From Ceratotherium simum simum (Eukaryota > Chordata > Mammalia > Perissodactyla > Rhinocerotidae): DNA of 64,000 nt. The first letter of the stretch is position 1. Each line of letters begins with the position of its first letter. Below, piece after piece: positions 12,203 through 24,489 of the stretch. Location of the stretch: the NCBI RefSeq assembly GCF_000283155.1, contig NW_004454210.1, positions 1,359,527 to 1,423,526 on the forward strand. Direction: 5' to 3'. Position numbers and translations under genes: made by a program. Below the pieces are notes generated by a model. That model was not told the origin of the DNA. It did no database searches and worked only from the letters and a program-made list of their open reading frames with translations.

Positions 12203-12925
12203 GAGTCTATTTCTGTTATTTCTCTTCTGTTGCTATGTGTGTCTGTCCCTTCGCCAATACACCGTCTTGGTTACTGTAGCTTTAAAGTAATCTTAAAACC
12301 AGGTAGCATAAGTCCTCCCACTTTATTCTTTTTCCAAATTTTTAAAAAATGTTCTAGTTCCTTTGCCTTTCTGTATAAATTTTAGAATCAGCTTGTCTAT
12401 ATCTACAAAAAAATCCTGCTGAGATTTTAATTGTAATTGCGTTGACTCTGTGGTTCAATTTGGGGAGAATTGACATCTTTATTATGTTGAGTCTTCTAAA
12501 CCATGAGTATGGTATGTCTCTCCATTTATTTAGGTCTTTGATTTCTTTCATTAGCATTTTCCTAGTTTTCTGCCTGTAGATCCTAGGTATGTTTTGTTAG
12601 ATTTATACCAATTATTTCATATTTCTTTTAAGCTATTGTAAATGATACTAAATTTTTTTGGTTTCCAATTATTTATTGATAGTTTATAGAAGCACGGTTG
12701 ATATTTGTGTGTTGACCTTATATCCTGCAAAGGTGACAAAGTTACTTATTTTTTGTAGGAGGTTTTTTTTTTTTTTTAAGATTCTTTGGTATTTTCTAGG
12801 TAGATAATTATGTCATCTGTGAACAGTGACATTTTTATTTTTTTCTTTCTAATCTGTATGCCCTTAATTTCTCATTCTTGTCTTATTGCATTGACTGGGT
12901 ACTTTTCAGTTCCTTGTGGGGTGTT

Positions 12926-13556
12926 TTTTTTTTATCCTCTGGCTAGAAAGTTGGGGTTTTTGTTACTCTGCTTTGCTGTGGACTTCCCCAACTGCCCTCT
13001 CACCCTGAGCCAAACAATGGGACGACCGAGAGAAGGAAAAAGGCACTGGGGTTTGGCCCCGGCTTCTTAGAACCACAGCTCCACTGTATGGAGGAAAAGG
13101 TTTCTCTTCTTTAGAGTTCTAGCTTCTGTGGGCTCCCATCAGTGACCCGTGCCACTGTTGCTTGGAGATTGCTTATAGACTGTGGTGGGATGGAGAAGAG
13201 AAAGAGAAAAAAGATGGGATATATCTGTACTCTCTGGGCGTTAGGTAGTTCCTTTCCTGCTCCTCAAGCCAAAACCAGAGGGCTGGTCCTGGAGCTTCAT
13301 CGCCCACTGCCAGGTTTCTGGTATATTCAGTTGAGGCTAGGAGATACTAGAAGAAAAAAAAAAAAGGTAAATTTACTCTCAGTTTGGTGGTACTTCAAAT
13401 TCTGGTTTTCTTCCCTAGTTAGCCTACTACTGTTTACTTTTCAAAGATCTCAAATAGCTGCTCCATGCCTTCTGTCCAGATTTTATACCTATGTTTAGTG
13501 AGAGAGATACTTTTGAGTATGCTTACTCCATTTTACCTGGAACTGGACTCCATTAA
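12926..13556 (-). repeat. old L1M 3'UTR-like fragment, antisense
   Basis: Contains 'cctctggctagaaagttggggtttttg', a relative of similar segments at about 28830 and 48298. It ends in 'agcctactactgtttacttttcaaagatctcaaatagctgctccatgcc' and 'tactccattttacctggaactggactcc', antisense L1M 3'UTR motifs. It lies on the wrong side of the preceding ORF2 piece to be the same element. The + strand frames at 12810-13070 and 13142-13498 lie in this and are not genes. Confidence 0.65.
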
Positions 13557-13626
13557 TGGAATTTTACAAAGATTGAGCTAAACCATTCTCTCTTGTGTGT
13601 AGACTAAGTAATCAAGAATGAATGAG

Positions 13627-13873
13627 GGGGCCAGCCCTGTGATGTAACGGTTAGCTGTGTGCTCTCTGCTGCTGGTGGCCCAGGTTCAGATCTCAGGTGC
13701 GCACCAATGCTCCGCTTGTTAGGCCATGCTGTAGCGGCGTCCCATATAAAGTGGAGGAAGATGGGCACAGATGTTAGCCCAGGGCCAGTCTTCCTCAGCG
13801 AAAAAAAAGAGGAGGATTGGCATGGATGTTAGCTCAGGGCTGATCTTCCCCACAAAACAAAACAAAAAAAATG
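13627..13873 (+). mobile_element. ERE SINE 4, full-length, sense
   Basis: Reads 'gggggccagccctgtgatgtaacggttag', through the B-box region 'ggttcagatctcagg', to 'tagctcagggctgatcttcc' and an A-rich tail (acaaaacaaaac). The direct repeat AATGAATGAG at 13617-13626 and 13874-13883 bounds it. Confidence 0.9.
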
Positions 13874-14148
13874 AATGAATGAGCTAACAATGTTGCTGTA
13901 GTTATAATTGAAAATATTCTGTGAAAGAGCAATTAACAGGCAAATGTACTGATGGAGATAAAAGTTGTTGTCAGGGGGCATTGAATCAGGATAGCATTTG
14001 TACACTGCTCCTGAAGGCAACCCAAGGATACTATAAATAATTCTTAATTATCTGTGCCATTAGAAAGAGCTCCATTTCTATAATTTTTTAAATTAATTAA
14101 AGAGAATAGAAAAAGGCTAATTTTTGTAAGACTGAGAAAAGAGAGTGT

Positions 14149-14348
14149 TTTTTTTTTTTTTTTGGTGAGGAAGATTGTCGTTGAGCTAACATCTGGGCCA
14201 ATCTCCCTCTATTTTGTTATGTGGGGCACCACCACAGCATGGCTTGATGAGTGGTGCGTAGGTCCACACCCGGGATCCGAACCTGTGAACCCCGGGCCAC
14301 TGAAGTGGAGCATGGAAAGTTAACCACTGTGCCACTAGGCCGGCCCCC
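14149..14348 (-). mobile_element. ERE SINE 5, antisense
   Basis: The complement starts 'gggggccggcc' and has B-box 'ggttcggatcccggg'. It lacks the second 'gaggattggc' tail module, so it is a shorter ERE form. The target duplication AGAGTGTTTT is at 14142-14151 and 14349-14358; its T run merges with the tail. Confidence 0.9.
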
Positions 14349-14358
14349 AGAGTGTTTT

Positions 14359-16379
14359 CTGAATACCAATCTACAAATGTCACTGGAAATACATGCAATA
14401 AATATTGTTAACTATTCAGATAACTATTCAGATAATTAAATTATTATAGGCTTTATTTCTTTCAGCTTTTTGATTAGGTAAATTGTAGTTTTTAAGAATT
14501 AGGTTAGTGCTGCCTATCTGCAGACTGAGTTTTAATAGCCAATCCTTCATTCTTACTCTAAAAAAAGTTTACTGAAAGGAGAGAGTGGGATAGAGTAATA
14601 AAGGAGGCTATCGTACCTGTTTATGCTGTGATTCCTTCTTCTGGGTTTTGTCCAGACAGATCTACACGGGGATAGACCTTTTGCTGTTTTCGGGTTGCCT
14701 GACCCTTTTGTAAGCCAAGACTTTTAAGAGTTTAACATTACAAATACCTTAGGTTCATTGGCATATGCAGAGCAAATGTGAATCAAACACAGAAATGATT
14801 CTTTCAAGAATTTTATTTATTGATGTGGTAGCGAAATACTACACTGTTTACAATAGAGAGCTTAGTGGGATTTTGGGTATGTTGAGAAATTGACAGCGTG
14901 TGGGTCCTGAGCAAAATACTGTCTTTTGTGGGATAAAAGAAGAAAAGATGTGTTCTTGAAATGATTATTTATAAATTATTTGAAATCTTGTTCTGCTTCC
15001 AACTCAGGAGGCATTTGCCAGCACTGTGGTCACTGCAGTAGTGAAATTTTGGATGCAAAAAAACCCTCACAGAAGTCTGTTTGCATTTGAATAGCAAGAT
15101 AAAGAACCCTTATGTAGACTTGGGGAAATAAAATATAGTTGTGCACACAATTCTTTCACTTTCTTTCTTATGGTGAAATAATTAGGAATTGTAATAAAAA
15201 ATTGGAGGAATTGAGTGAAAAGTGGATCATGGGTAGGTGGAAAGGATTTTGCTTGCTTACAATGGATAAGAGATTAGCAGTCACTTGATTGAAGGATAGA
15301 GAGCCCATGGAGAGGTATTTGTTCCTTGTGTGAATTTATCTTCTTTAGACGGGAGGACAATATCCCATTTTAGGATGTTTTTTGAAACTTGGGCTATAGT
15401 CAAAAGACTGCATTGTTTGCATATTGTATATTCCACTTTATATATTAGTGTATTGTATGTTTCTGCCTACTTCCAAAAATAATTTGAGATAGACCTACAA
15501 ACACTGGGGTTAAATGAACAGTAATATAGTAATGAAAATGACGGTGGACAGGAAGCATTTCTAAGAGAATGCAGTTTTTGTTTTTTTTTAAACTAAAGAT
15601 AACTTGATTATTGGGGGGGAGGGGTACACAAAAACTATGGTTAAAAATAATAAAGCTATATTTGTGGAAAAAATAAAATTTACTAACTCTCAATAAAAAT
15701 ATATTTGCTTGTTAGAAAGTATTTTTATATTTCTTGATCTCTCTTTCTTGACGGTTAGAGTTGTAGCCACCAAATGGCCAGTCACCCAGGAAAGGCGAAC
15801 AGAAGCTCTTGGTTGGCTCTAGTACCACAGTGTCAGGGGTATGAAGATAGAGGAATTAGGTGATAGGGGAAAGGCAATGGGTGGGAGGGAACATTGCAAC
15901 TGGAACTGAGTCTTTGCTCCTCCCTGGATCCATTATAATATTTGAAAAAAAGACAGCTCAGCCATGAAACTAACAACAATTACAAATTGTTTTAACAGAC
16001 AGAAATGTTTGGTTCACTTTGCCATCAAGAAATTTTTGGGGGCCTCCTAACTTATTGAAGTTTTATTGCTTTTAAATTTTTAAGTTGAATTTTTATTATT
16101 TTTTTAAAACTAGTTTTGCTTTTACTGTGACATATGAATATCTTTAATTTCTTACCTCTTGTGTTTTTTCCCTCCAATTACTTCAGAATACACTGATCGT
16201 TTAAAGATCAAGGACATATCTATTGGTTCCTTGAAGATACTTTTATGTGACCTTCAGTATAGTTTTATAGAGAAAGTTAGAACTAAAGGGCTGGACTAGA
16301 TAGTTAACCTGTTTTTTTCCCAATATCTATTGCCTTATTTTACACGTATTTTCAAATTATAATGCAGGACATCTGAAAA
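14359..16379. other. unassigned sequence, no gene seen
   Basis: AT-rich with no recognisable repeat. A 12-bp direct repeat (taactattcaga) occurs at about 14408-14431. The minus-strand frame at 15445-15693 has no motif I recognise. Confidence 0.35.
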
Positions 16380-16732
16380 ATAAATAAAATTAAAGTTGCA
16401 TATAATTAATACTACAGGTAACCACTGATATTTTGGTGAGTGTTCTTATGATTCTTTATATGTCCAACTACATTGAAAGCATCTTTTATATAAGAAAATA
16501 ATCTTCAGTAATAATAATAGCTAATATTTATCGAGTGCTTTATTTTTCTCTTATGTGAAATTCTTATGATAGGCTCTCCAAGACTAATACGATGACTTTA
16601 TTCCACAAAATCATCAGAGACTCAGGCTTTTTCTGACTTGCTGCTCTGTCGTCTGTCAGTGCTGCCTCAAGGTTCAAGATGATTGAGTACCATTTGTCCT
16701 GGCCATATGTAAGCCACAAAGAGAGTTGTTCA
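16380..16732 (-). repeat. old L1M end, MIR scrap and an unassigned old repeat
   Basis: About 16380-16500 has the 'taaccactgatattttggtgagtgttcttatgattc' signature of an antisense L1M5-type 3' end. About 16508-16570 ('aataataatagctaatatttatcgagtgct') is an antisense MIR/L2 scrap. About 16590-16732 ('cttgctgctctgtcgtctgtcagtgctgcctcaaggttcaagatg') matches an old mammalian repeat also seen at 58350-59000, whose name I cannot give. Confidence 0.5.
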
Positions 16733-16832
16733 NNNNNNNNNNNNNNNNNNNNNNNNNNNNNNNNNNNNNNNNNNNNNNNNNNNNNNNNNNNNNNNNNNNN
16801 NNNNNNNNNNNNNNNNNNNNNNNNNNNNNNNN
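16733..16832. other. assembly gap (100 N)
   Basis: Exactly 100 N, the usual placeholder for a gap of unknown size. The right edge begins 'gtgtgtgcacacatacacat', so the gap may lie in a CA/GT repeat. Predicted proteins that cross it are meaningless. Confidence 0.99.
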
Positions 16833-17765
16833 GTGTGTGCACACATACACATTAAAAGTGTCTGGAAGGACCTACACCAAAATGATAGTAATAGTCTTCT
16901 CTGGGTGCAGTTTTATGGATTTTTAATTTTTTTGAAATAGTTCTATGATGAACATCCTTGAATGAAGATTTTTTTACTTTCACTAGTAGTGAATGAGTAT
17001 GGCGTTTTATCCACACTGTTGGCAGGCTTGTTTTTTTAAAAATAAACTTTTTCTAATATAAAAAGGAAAGACTGATATTTTATTGTTTTGATTTACAATT
17101 TTTTGCCCATTTTATTTCTTCTTTTGTGACTTGCCTTTTTTTGTCTCTTGCATTGATGTGTAGTAGTTTTAGTTTTATGTAATCATATCTGTCAAGCCTT
17201 TCCTTTGTTGTCTGTTGTGAAATCTTTCTCCATTCCAAGATTAAATAGTTATTCTCTTTTATTTTCTTACAATATTGTTGTTTTAGTATGAGATAGAAAC
17301 CTGATATTGTTTATATTTACCAGAGGTTATCCATTTATCTCATTTATTAAAATAGTTAATCTTTTCCTCACTGATTTGAAATGCTACCTTTATAAACTTA
17401 GGCTGTTTTTGGACCTCCTGTTCTATTCATTTTTTTCTTCTGTCTATTGCACACTATTTTAACTATCATTGCTTTATAGTATAGCATCTGATATTTTAGT
17501 TTCTCTCTCATTATTCTTTAGTTCAAAATGTTTTGGGACATTTTCGTCTATTTATTCCCTCATTTACAACATTTCTTTAGAAAATGTTGTCATATTTCAT
17601 AAGAATTTTGTTAGAATTTTGAAAATAATTACATTATATTTCTAATTTAGTTTGTGGATGAATTGACATATTTATAATAGAGGCATCACATCCAGAAACA
17701 TGTTATGTATCTTCATTTATTCTGATCTTCTTTATGTTTATCAAGTTTTACAGACCAAGGTATCC
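16833..17765 (-). repeat. old L1 fragments, mostly antisense
   Basis: 16833-16930 ('gtgtctggaaggacctacaccaaaatgatagtaatagtcttctctgggtg') looks like a sense L1M5 3' piece. From about 17040 the sequence is antisense L1 ORF2-like: 'tttgcccattttatttcttcttttgtgacttgcc', 'tgctttatagtatagcatctgatattttag' and 'tggatgaattgacatatttataatag'. All frames are broken. Confidence 0.6.
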
Positions 17766-17934
17766 TCAGAAAATACATAAGTTTAAACTGGGAGCCTTTG
17801 CATATATCTCAGGGATGGTTAACTAGTTCAATATTACTAAATTAGAAAAGTACTTTCTACACAAAAATGAAATTTGTAGTTTCAGTCATCGTGCTTTCAA
17901 CGATTGTTTTGCATCTGTTTTTTATTAAATATTT

Positions 17935-18600
17935 CAGTGCTCACTTCTAGGCATTGGATACTGGAGTTTCTTCATGTTTGAGTTCTTATTTTGATTCATT
18001 TTGTATTTGACTGAAGTGCATCTTTGAATACTTTTTTAGTAAGTTTACATGGAATGTAATTTACATGGATGAAAATCTTTTGAAACTATTGTATATCTGA
18101 AGAATTTTTCCCCCTTTTTTCTTCTCTCACAAACAACAGCTTTCTTTTTTTTTTTTTTTTGTGAGGAAGATCAGCCCTGTGCTAACATCTGCCAATCCTC
18201 CTCTTTTTTTGCTGAGAAAGATTGGCCCTGGGCTAACATCCGTGCCCATCTTCCTCCACTTTATATGGGACGCCGCCACAGCGTGGCTTGACAAGCGGTG
18301 CGTCGGTGCACGCCTGGGATGCGAACCGGAGAACCCCAGCCGCCGCACCAGGGCGCACGCACTTAACTGCTTGCGCCACTGGGCTGGCCCCACAACGGCT
18401 TTCTTGAGTAGAGAATTCTGTGTCACACGCTTTGCCTCCCTCAGAAAGTAATTATTTTCCTCCATTGTCTTCTTGCATTTATCGTAGAAGTCTGATGTCT
18501 GCTTGATTTTTCTTTTTCGCTTGTCTTTAGAAAGGAAAACTATTAAGTTTAAAGAATTTAAAAACACCTTTGATAGTTTTGAATGTTAGAGTGCAGTTAT
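17935..18600 (-). repeat. old L1/HAL1-like 5' region, antisense
   Basis: 'tcctccattgtcttcttgcatttatcgtagaagtctgatgtctgcttg' is the antisense ORF1-proximal part of old L1/HAL1 elements. It is interrupted by ERE SINE 6. The subfamily is not assigned. Confidence 0.55.
18147..18391 (-). mobile_element. ERE SINE 6, full-length, antisense, inside L1
   Basis: A complete antisense ERE ending 'gggctggcccc'. The 14-bp target duplication is ACAACAGCTTTCTT at 18133-18146 and ACAACGGCTTTCTT at 18392-18405 (one mismatch). The open frames over it in both directions are SINE artefacts. Confidence 0.93.
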
Positions 18601-21060
18601 TTATAATACATGCTTATAATTTTTCTTATTGACCTTTATATTCTGCAGCTATTGAGCTAAGTGATCATAGTTAGAATTATTTCTGCATAAACTTCACTGC
18701 TCCTAGCAGTGTTTTGTATAGAGTCGTTACGAAAATCTATCTACTTAATTGTTTGAATCATCGATCTAGTAATTCTGGACACTGAATATGTCTCCCATGT
18801 CAGTAAGAAAACCATATTTGTGTTCTTAAGGAAAATTATTAGCTGAAGTATGGTTAATTTGTGGAAGACTTGTAGACATAGGATTTAGATTTAGACTTGG
18901 TTCTACATGGGCTACTAATTTTCAAAAGATAAATGTATTTGTAAATAACAAGAATGAATTAATTCTTCATTACTATTTATATATGGTGGTTTGTTTTTTT
19001 TTTTTTGATCAATATTCCTGTCTCTTTCTTGGAAAGTATTTAAGATAGCTCATGTAGAGTAAAACCCAAGAAAACGTGTTCAGCCTGTTTTCTGCTTAAT
19101 TAACCTATAAAATCATACAGCCTACTAACTTGCTAAGAGATTTTTGTGGCTGAAGGTTTGTGGCAGTCTTGTGTGGGTGATAACAGCTGTTGGGCGTTAT
19201 ATTTGGGGGCTTTGAATTTTAAATAATCCTGGAATAAAGCTGTGTGGTCAAGAAAGGCAAAAAAAGAAAGAAAGAAAAAAAAGAGACAAAGAAAAAGAAA
19301 TTACCCACCCTCTGTGTTCAGTATGTAAATATTTCACGTATTCAGAAAGGATAACAAGGCACTTAGTTGTTTAATTTACATCTCTGGAGGAGCCAAAAAT
19401 AACAAGACAAAACCAGACTTAAACTTTATATGTTAGTTTTAAAATCTAGACTACCCCCTCCCCAAGTGATTGTTGTTAATTTCCTTTGGGTTTTCTTTGG
19501 TTAACCCAGCTAATCATAAACGTGAGAGGAATTAGGAAGCTTGCCTCAGGATTCACTGTATACACCTTTCGGGCATAAGATAAGACTTACTGGAAGACAC
19601 TTGTTAAAGACTTCTGTGTAGATTAAAAGCTCGAGGAAAATTTAATGTCTAAAAATGCGTGTTTTTTTAAAAATTAAGTGCAGGGTGTTATGCAGTGGTA
19701 TGTTATCAAAGATTTGTGATAAACCACTGTACTTTCACTAGCCCCACAGCCCTTGTGATGTTATTAATACTTAATATCCATTTAGATCCATTTCTAGCAA
19801 TGCTACAGTTATTGCTTATAGAAACTTGGTATATCCCATTGAAGCATATATATGGGAAGATTTATATTTAAATAAAGCCTCTGCTAAATGTTAGGTATCA
19901 AATCAATAACTTTGCTCAGCCAAATATCATTCCTTCTTTAGAAAGTATTTATGTATTCAAGATTAAGGGGTAAAACTAGATGATTTTTAAAGTCTCTTTC
20001 AACTGAGTGTCATTTGAGAGACAATGCTCTAACATACCGTTTCCTAGAAAAAAGGCAAAACGATTATAAAAGAGTGGTTTTTCCTTTTCTCTATGTAATT
20101 ATATATATATGAAATCTTTTATAATTATAAATGATATATACATAATGTATGTGTATATGTATATATATACATATGCATATATGTAAATAGGCCATATATG
20201 TGTGTATGTGATGTGTGTGTATGTGTATGTATATATATTCATATATATACACACATATATATATGGCTTATTTTTATGAAATTTTTTTGCTCAGACAGGC
20301 AAGCAATAGAGACTCTAATTAGGTTGTTTTGTAGCAACAAATAAGAAAATTTCTATCATTAGGTCATTGCTGATAATTGCAAAGTTTCACTTGGTTAATC
20401 AGGAAAAATGATAGGAAGAATCATCAGAAACTGTTACTCTGTGCTATTGGACAGAAGAAGCAACATTATTCTGGTGACTGATTTGAGTTATTGTTGAAGC
20501 CACTATCACAGATTTTTGATGTGGTTTGCACTGTGGCAATAAAATCTGTTGAAAAATTAGGATTTGTGTGTCTTCTCGGCACAAAAGTTAATCAGCTTTT
20601 CCTATCCATAAAGTGGTTATCACGTTTAATTTCTCTTAGTTTTCTAACTTTAATATTTTGCAGAACAAGGAGTACCAAGGAGTCGGTAATGGTTTTGTGG
20701 TTGTTGGGTAGTTTTTTACTGACCTGAATAAATGTAAATATGATATCACATTCAAGAGGCTGGGAGATTCATCACTGGATAATAAGATTGGGATTTAATA
20801 TAAAGTCAGAGCAAGCTAGAAAGACATGTATATGCAAACTAAGTAAGAGAAGAGAGAAAGGATTGTGTATAGGCTAGGTATAAGCTATAAGGGAGATACA
20901 AATTCAATGGTTTATTAAAAGATGATTCCATTATAACAAAGTAGGAGTTACTATGGAATACAAATCCTTAATATTACAAAATAAGACAATGTAGTCTTTA
21001 TCATTATCACTGTTTAACATTTAATAGAAATTTAATCAGTGCAAAAAAAAAGAACATGAA
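18601..21060. other. unassigned sequence, no gene seen
   Basis: AT-rich, with no named repeat. It includes a purine run of GAAA type at about 19255-19305 and the AT/TG-rich tract at 20095-20270. The + strand frame at 20491-20727 has no recognisable domain. Confidence 0.35.
20095..20270. repeat. (TA)n/(TATG)n low-complexity tract
   Basis: Alternating TATA, TATG and TGTG runs, including short self-complementary stretches such as 'tatgtatatatatacata'. This is a decayed compound microsatellite. Confidence 0.85.
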
Positions 21061-21314
21061 GGGGCCGGCCTGGTGGCGTAGTGGTTGAGTTCGTGCGCTC
21101 TGCTTTGGTGGCCCAGGGTTCGCAGGTTCGGATCCTAGGCGTGGACCTACGCACCGCTTGTCAAGCCATGCTGTGGTGGGCCTCCCACATATAAAGTAGA
21201 GGAAGATGGGCGTGGATGTTAGTCCAGGGCCAATCTTCCTCAGCAAAAAGAGGAGGATTGGCAACAGATGTTAGCTCAGGGATAATCTTCCTCACCAAAA
21301 AAGAAAGAGAAAAA
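21061..21314 (+). mobile_element. ERE SINE 7, full-length, sense
   Basis: Close to the ERE consensus as I know it: head 'ggggccggcctggtggcgtagtggtt', B box 'ggttcggatcct', 'tgtcaagccatgctgtgg', and both tail modules. The likely target duplication is short and imperfect (aacatgaa at 21053-21060, aatatgaa at 21313-21320). Confidence 0.9.
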
Positions 21315-21399
21315 TATGAAGTGAGTTGTGCAAAAAGTAAAGAGGAACAGAATTATTTTAACTTGCAGTGTAATGCTGTTTATTGAATAAGCCTAAGAA

Positions 21400-24240
21400 A
21401 ATCAGCTGGAAAATGATTTGAACTAATCAGAGAGATTGGTGACAAATTATTAGCTACAAATATATACAACTCAATGCTTTACCATATGCAAGAAATAACA
21501 AATAGAAAAATAAGATGCGAAAAAATATCCTATATACAAGAGCATTGACAACAACTACACGTACTCAAACATATGTATATTTCCTAGAAATAAATGACAC
21601 AATTAAACAATTAAGTTAAACTAACAAAGAAGATGCAGGATCTATGTGAAGAAGAGAATAAAACATTATTAGGGGACATAAAATAAGACTTTAATAAATG
21701 AAGAGACCATGTTGATGGATGAGAAATCATAAATTTAACATAGTTATAATGAAGATCACAGTGAAATGAAAGTTTTTCGGATAAAATTGAAAAAGTGATT
21801 CCAGAATTCACTTGGTGGAGTAACTACAACCATACTGCCGTGAATAATGGTGTGGGGCTTTTGTGGTATGTATTTATGATTTGGTGCTAACATATGAAAC
21901 TATATAAAGCTGTAAGATACAGTAATGACAGACAGGAAAATAGACTAGAATAGAAAGTACCTGAACAAACTCTAGTAAATATAGAAAGTTGATATATGAT
22001 AAAAGCAGCATTTTAAATTACTTGTAAGAAGACTTAAGGGTTCATTGTGGCACACAAACACTACAGGTGGGTTAAAGAGGTAAATGTAAAAAAATCATCA
22101 AAGTGTTAGACAGTATGATTGATTATTTATTAATCTTGGACTTCTAAACACAATACCAGAAGAAGTATAACGTCTGGGGAAAGTTTGGTAAATTTTATTA
22201 TAAAATTAAAAACCTATGTCTTATTTATCAAAATCAAAAGTGAAAGGCAAATCACAGACTGGAAGAAAATATATCATGTCTGAAAAAAAACTTGTATACA
22301 AAATATACAAGGAACTCTTAAAACTCAACAATAAAACAGCCAATTGAAAAGTGGGCAAAAGTTCTGAACAGGCCTCTCACCGAAGAAGATATTAATATAT
22401 GAAAATAAGCATATGAAAAGACGCTTTACATCATGTGTCATTTGGGAATTGCAAATTAAGACGACAATGAGATACCACTCCACACCTATTAGAATGGCTG
22501 AAATCCTAAACACTGATAACACCAAATGCTGGTGAGGATTTGAAGCAACAGGAATTCTCATTCATTGCTTGGTGGTAATACAAAATAGTACAGCCACTTT
22601 GGAAGACAGTTTGGCAGTTTCTTACAAAGCTAAACATACTCTTACCATATGATCCAGCAGTCATGCTTCTAGGTATTTACCCAAATGAGTTGAAAACCTA
22701 TGTTCACTTGCAAAAAACCTGCACATAAATGTTTATAGCAGCTTTATTCATCATTTCTGAAACTTGGAAGCAACCAAGATATTATTTAGTAGGTGAGTGG
22801 ATAAACTGTGGTACATCCAGACAATGGAATATTATTCAGCACTAAAAAGAAATCAACTGTAAAGCCATGAAGAAACATGGAGGAACCTTAAATGCATATT
22901 ACTAAGTGAAAGAAGCCAATCTGAAAAGGCTACATATGGTATAGCCTTCCAACTATATGACATTCTGGAAAAGGCAAAACTATGTAGACAGTAAAATTAT
23001 CAGGGGTTAGGGGTTAAGGGAGAGGATGAATAGGTGGAGCATAGGGGACTTTTAGGATAATGAAACTATTGTATATGATACTCTAATGGTGGGTACATGA
23101 CGTTATATATTTGTTGAAACCCACAGAGCTATACAACACAAAGAGTGTACCTTAATGTAATCTATGGACTTTACTTAATAATAATTTATCATTATTGGTT
23201 CATCAGTTGTAACAAATGTGCCACATCAATGTAAAATGTTAGTTTAAAACAATCATGCCCCCCAAAAAAGAAAAGCAAATAACAACTGGAAAACATTTGT
23301 ATTCTGGAAAGTAAATAAATAGTTAATATGTTTATTTTTAGAGAACTCTAAAGACAGAGCATTATAAAAATGGGCAAAGAACACAAACAGATGGTGTACA
23401 AAAGACGATAAGTTCAGTAAAAATAATAGAAATATACTTTAAAGCTCTACTATGATGTCATTTGCTACCTATCCAGTTAGCAGAAATTTTCAAAAAGTGA
23501 TGATGTACTGTGACAAGAATGTAGAGAAATAGCAAATTCTCACATACTTCTTGACTGAAGGAAGTATTGGTGAGTAAAAGAAGATCTGGGAAGACACATC
23601 AAAGCTTTAAAGCCTTTACCTAGAATTTCAAGCTTGAGGGATTATTCCAGTTAAAGTTATCAAGGATATGTGCAAAGATCTCTTATAAGGATATACACCG
23701 CACTATGTCAGTAAAAATTGGAAACCATCTAAATGTCTACCATTAGAGGAATGATTAAATAAATTATTGTATGTTAATATGGAAAAGTGTGCCGGAATGG
23801 TGTTCTAGAACAGTGCTTTTCAAACTTGAATGTGCTTTAGAATTACTAGGACCCCATCTTCAGAAATTCTGATTTGGCAGGTCTCAAATGGGGGGACCGT
23901 GAATTTGCACTTGATTAGTATCTAGTGATGTTGATGTTGCTGGTCTGGGGACCGTATTTTGAGAACCACTTTTTTAGAGAAATACTTAGGGAAAGAATGC
24001 AGATTATAAAACAGTGTTTACAATGTGATTCTACTCTTACAAGTGAAATAAATAACATGCTTTTGTAAAAAAGTTGAAATAATATACACCAAAAGGTTTA
24101 CAATGGTTATTTTGTGTAATGGAAATACGGCAGATTTTAATTTTCTGCTTTTCGTTAATCTATGTTTTTAAAACTTCCTATAATGAAGAGGTGCCATTTT
24201 CGAAATGAAGGAAAAAATTGCAACAACTTAAAAAACAAAA
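21400..24240 (+). mobile_element. sense L1 block, at least two elements, with a MER5A insert
   Basis: This is the only large sense-strand L1 tract. About 22030-23275 is an L1MA/MB-like 3' end with ORF2 C-terminal and 3'UTR signatures: 'acaatgagataccactccacacctattagaatggc', 'tatgatccagcagtcatgcttctaggtatttaccc', 'gacaatggaatattattcagcac'. The flanks at about 21400-22030 and 23280-24240 look older, and the latter ('tcagtaaaaattggaaaccatctaaatgtctaccat') repeats a 3' region. This suggests a younger L1 inside an older one. All frames are broken. Confidence 0.8.
23811..23971 (+). mobile_element. MER5A (hAT-Charlie MITE)
   Basis: Head 'cagtgcttttcaaacttgaatgtg', middle 'tctgatttggcaggtct', end 'ctggtctggggaccgtattttgagaaccact', all in MER5A order. 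It is flanked by 8-bp ttctagaa (23803-23810) and ttttagag (23972-23979), 6 of 8 identical, consistent with an old hAT duplication. It lies inside old L1. Confidence 0.88.
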
Positions 24241-24489
24241 AGATAAGGTAGAAGAAGAAAATTCTTTTCAGGTTCAACATGAGAACTAAAAATCTCAGGC
24301 AATACATTATTCCTTTCTCCTCTATCATCTCCCACATGCAGTCAGTTATAAAGATATATCAATTTTACTTTCTAAATATTTCTTTAATCTTTCCTCAGCT
24401 TGCCATTCCTTCTCCCATTGCTTCAATTTAGTCTGTTATAATCTCATCGTTTGTTTTCTGGAATAGAATCTTAATCTGGTTTCTTTACC

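Larger units (their letters stand above)
10134..12925 (-). mobile_element. old L1 block (L1MA/L1MB-like), antisense, mosaic
   Basis: Begins with a poly-T tract, then antisense L1 3'UTR (gactttattttttagagcag, gtccatagtttacattagggtcactctttgtgttgta). Next comes a piece of ORF2-like sequence at about 10586-10795. A second 3'UTR-to-ORF2 run follows, from 'aaccactgatctgttctccatcaccatag' to the reverse-transcriptase region ('tgtcatctgtgaacagtgaca' at about 12811, the complement of the FADD motif area). The repeated 3'UTR shows at least two L1 pieces. An ERE SINE is inserted at 11929-12202. All frames are broken. Confidence 0.85.

Noticed and set aside
18127..18567. 146-codon minus-strand frame as a gene
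   Set aside because: It runs through ERE SINE 6 and its flanking L1; the residues come from the SINE head and tail.
22990..23030. Telomere-like TTAGGG repeat ('ggggttaggggttaaggg')
   Set aside because: Only two or three irregular units, at the place where L1 3'UTRs normally have this sequence.
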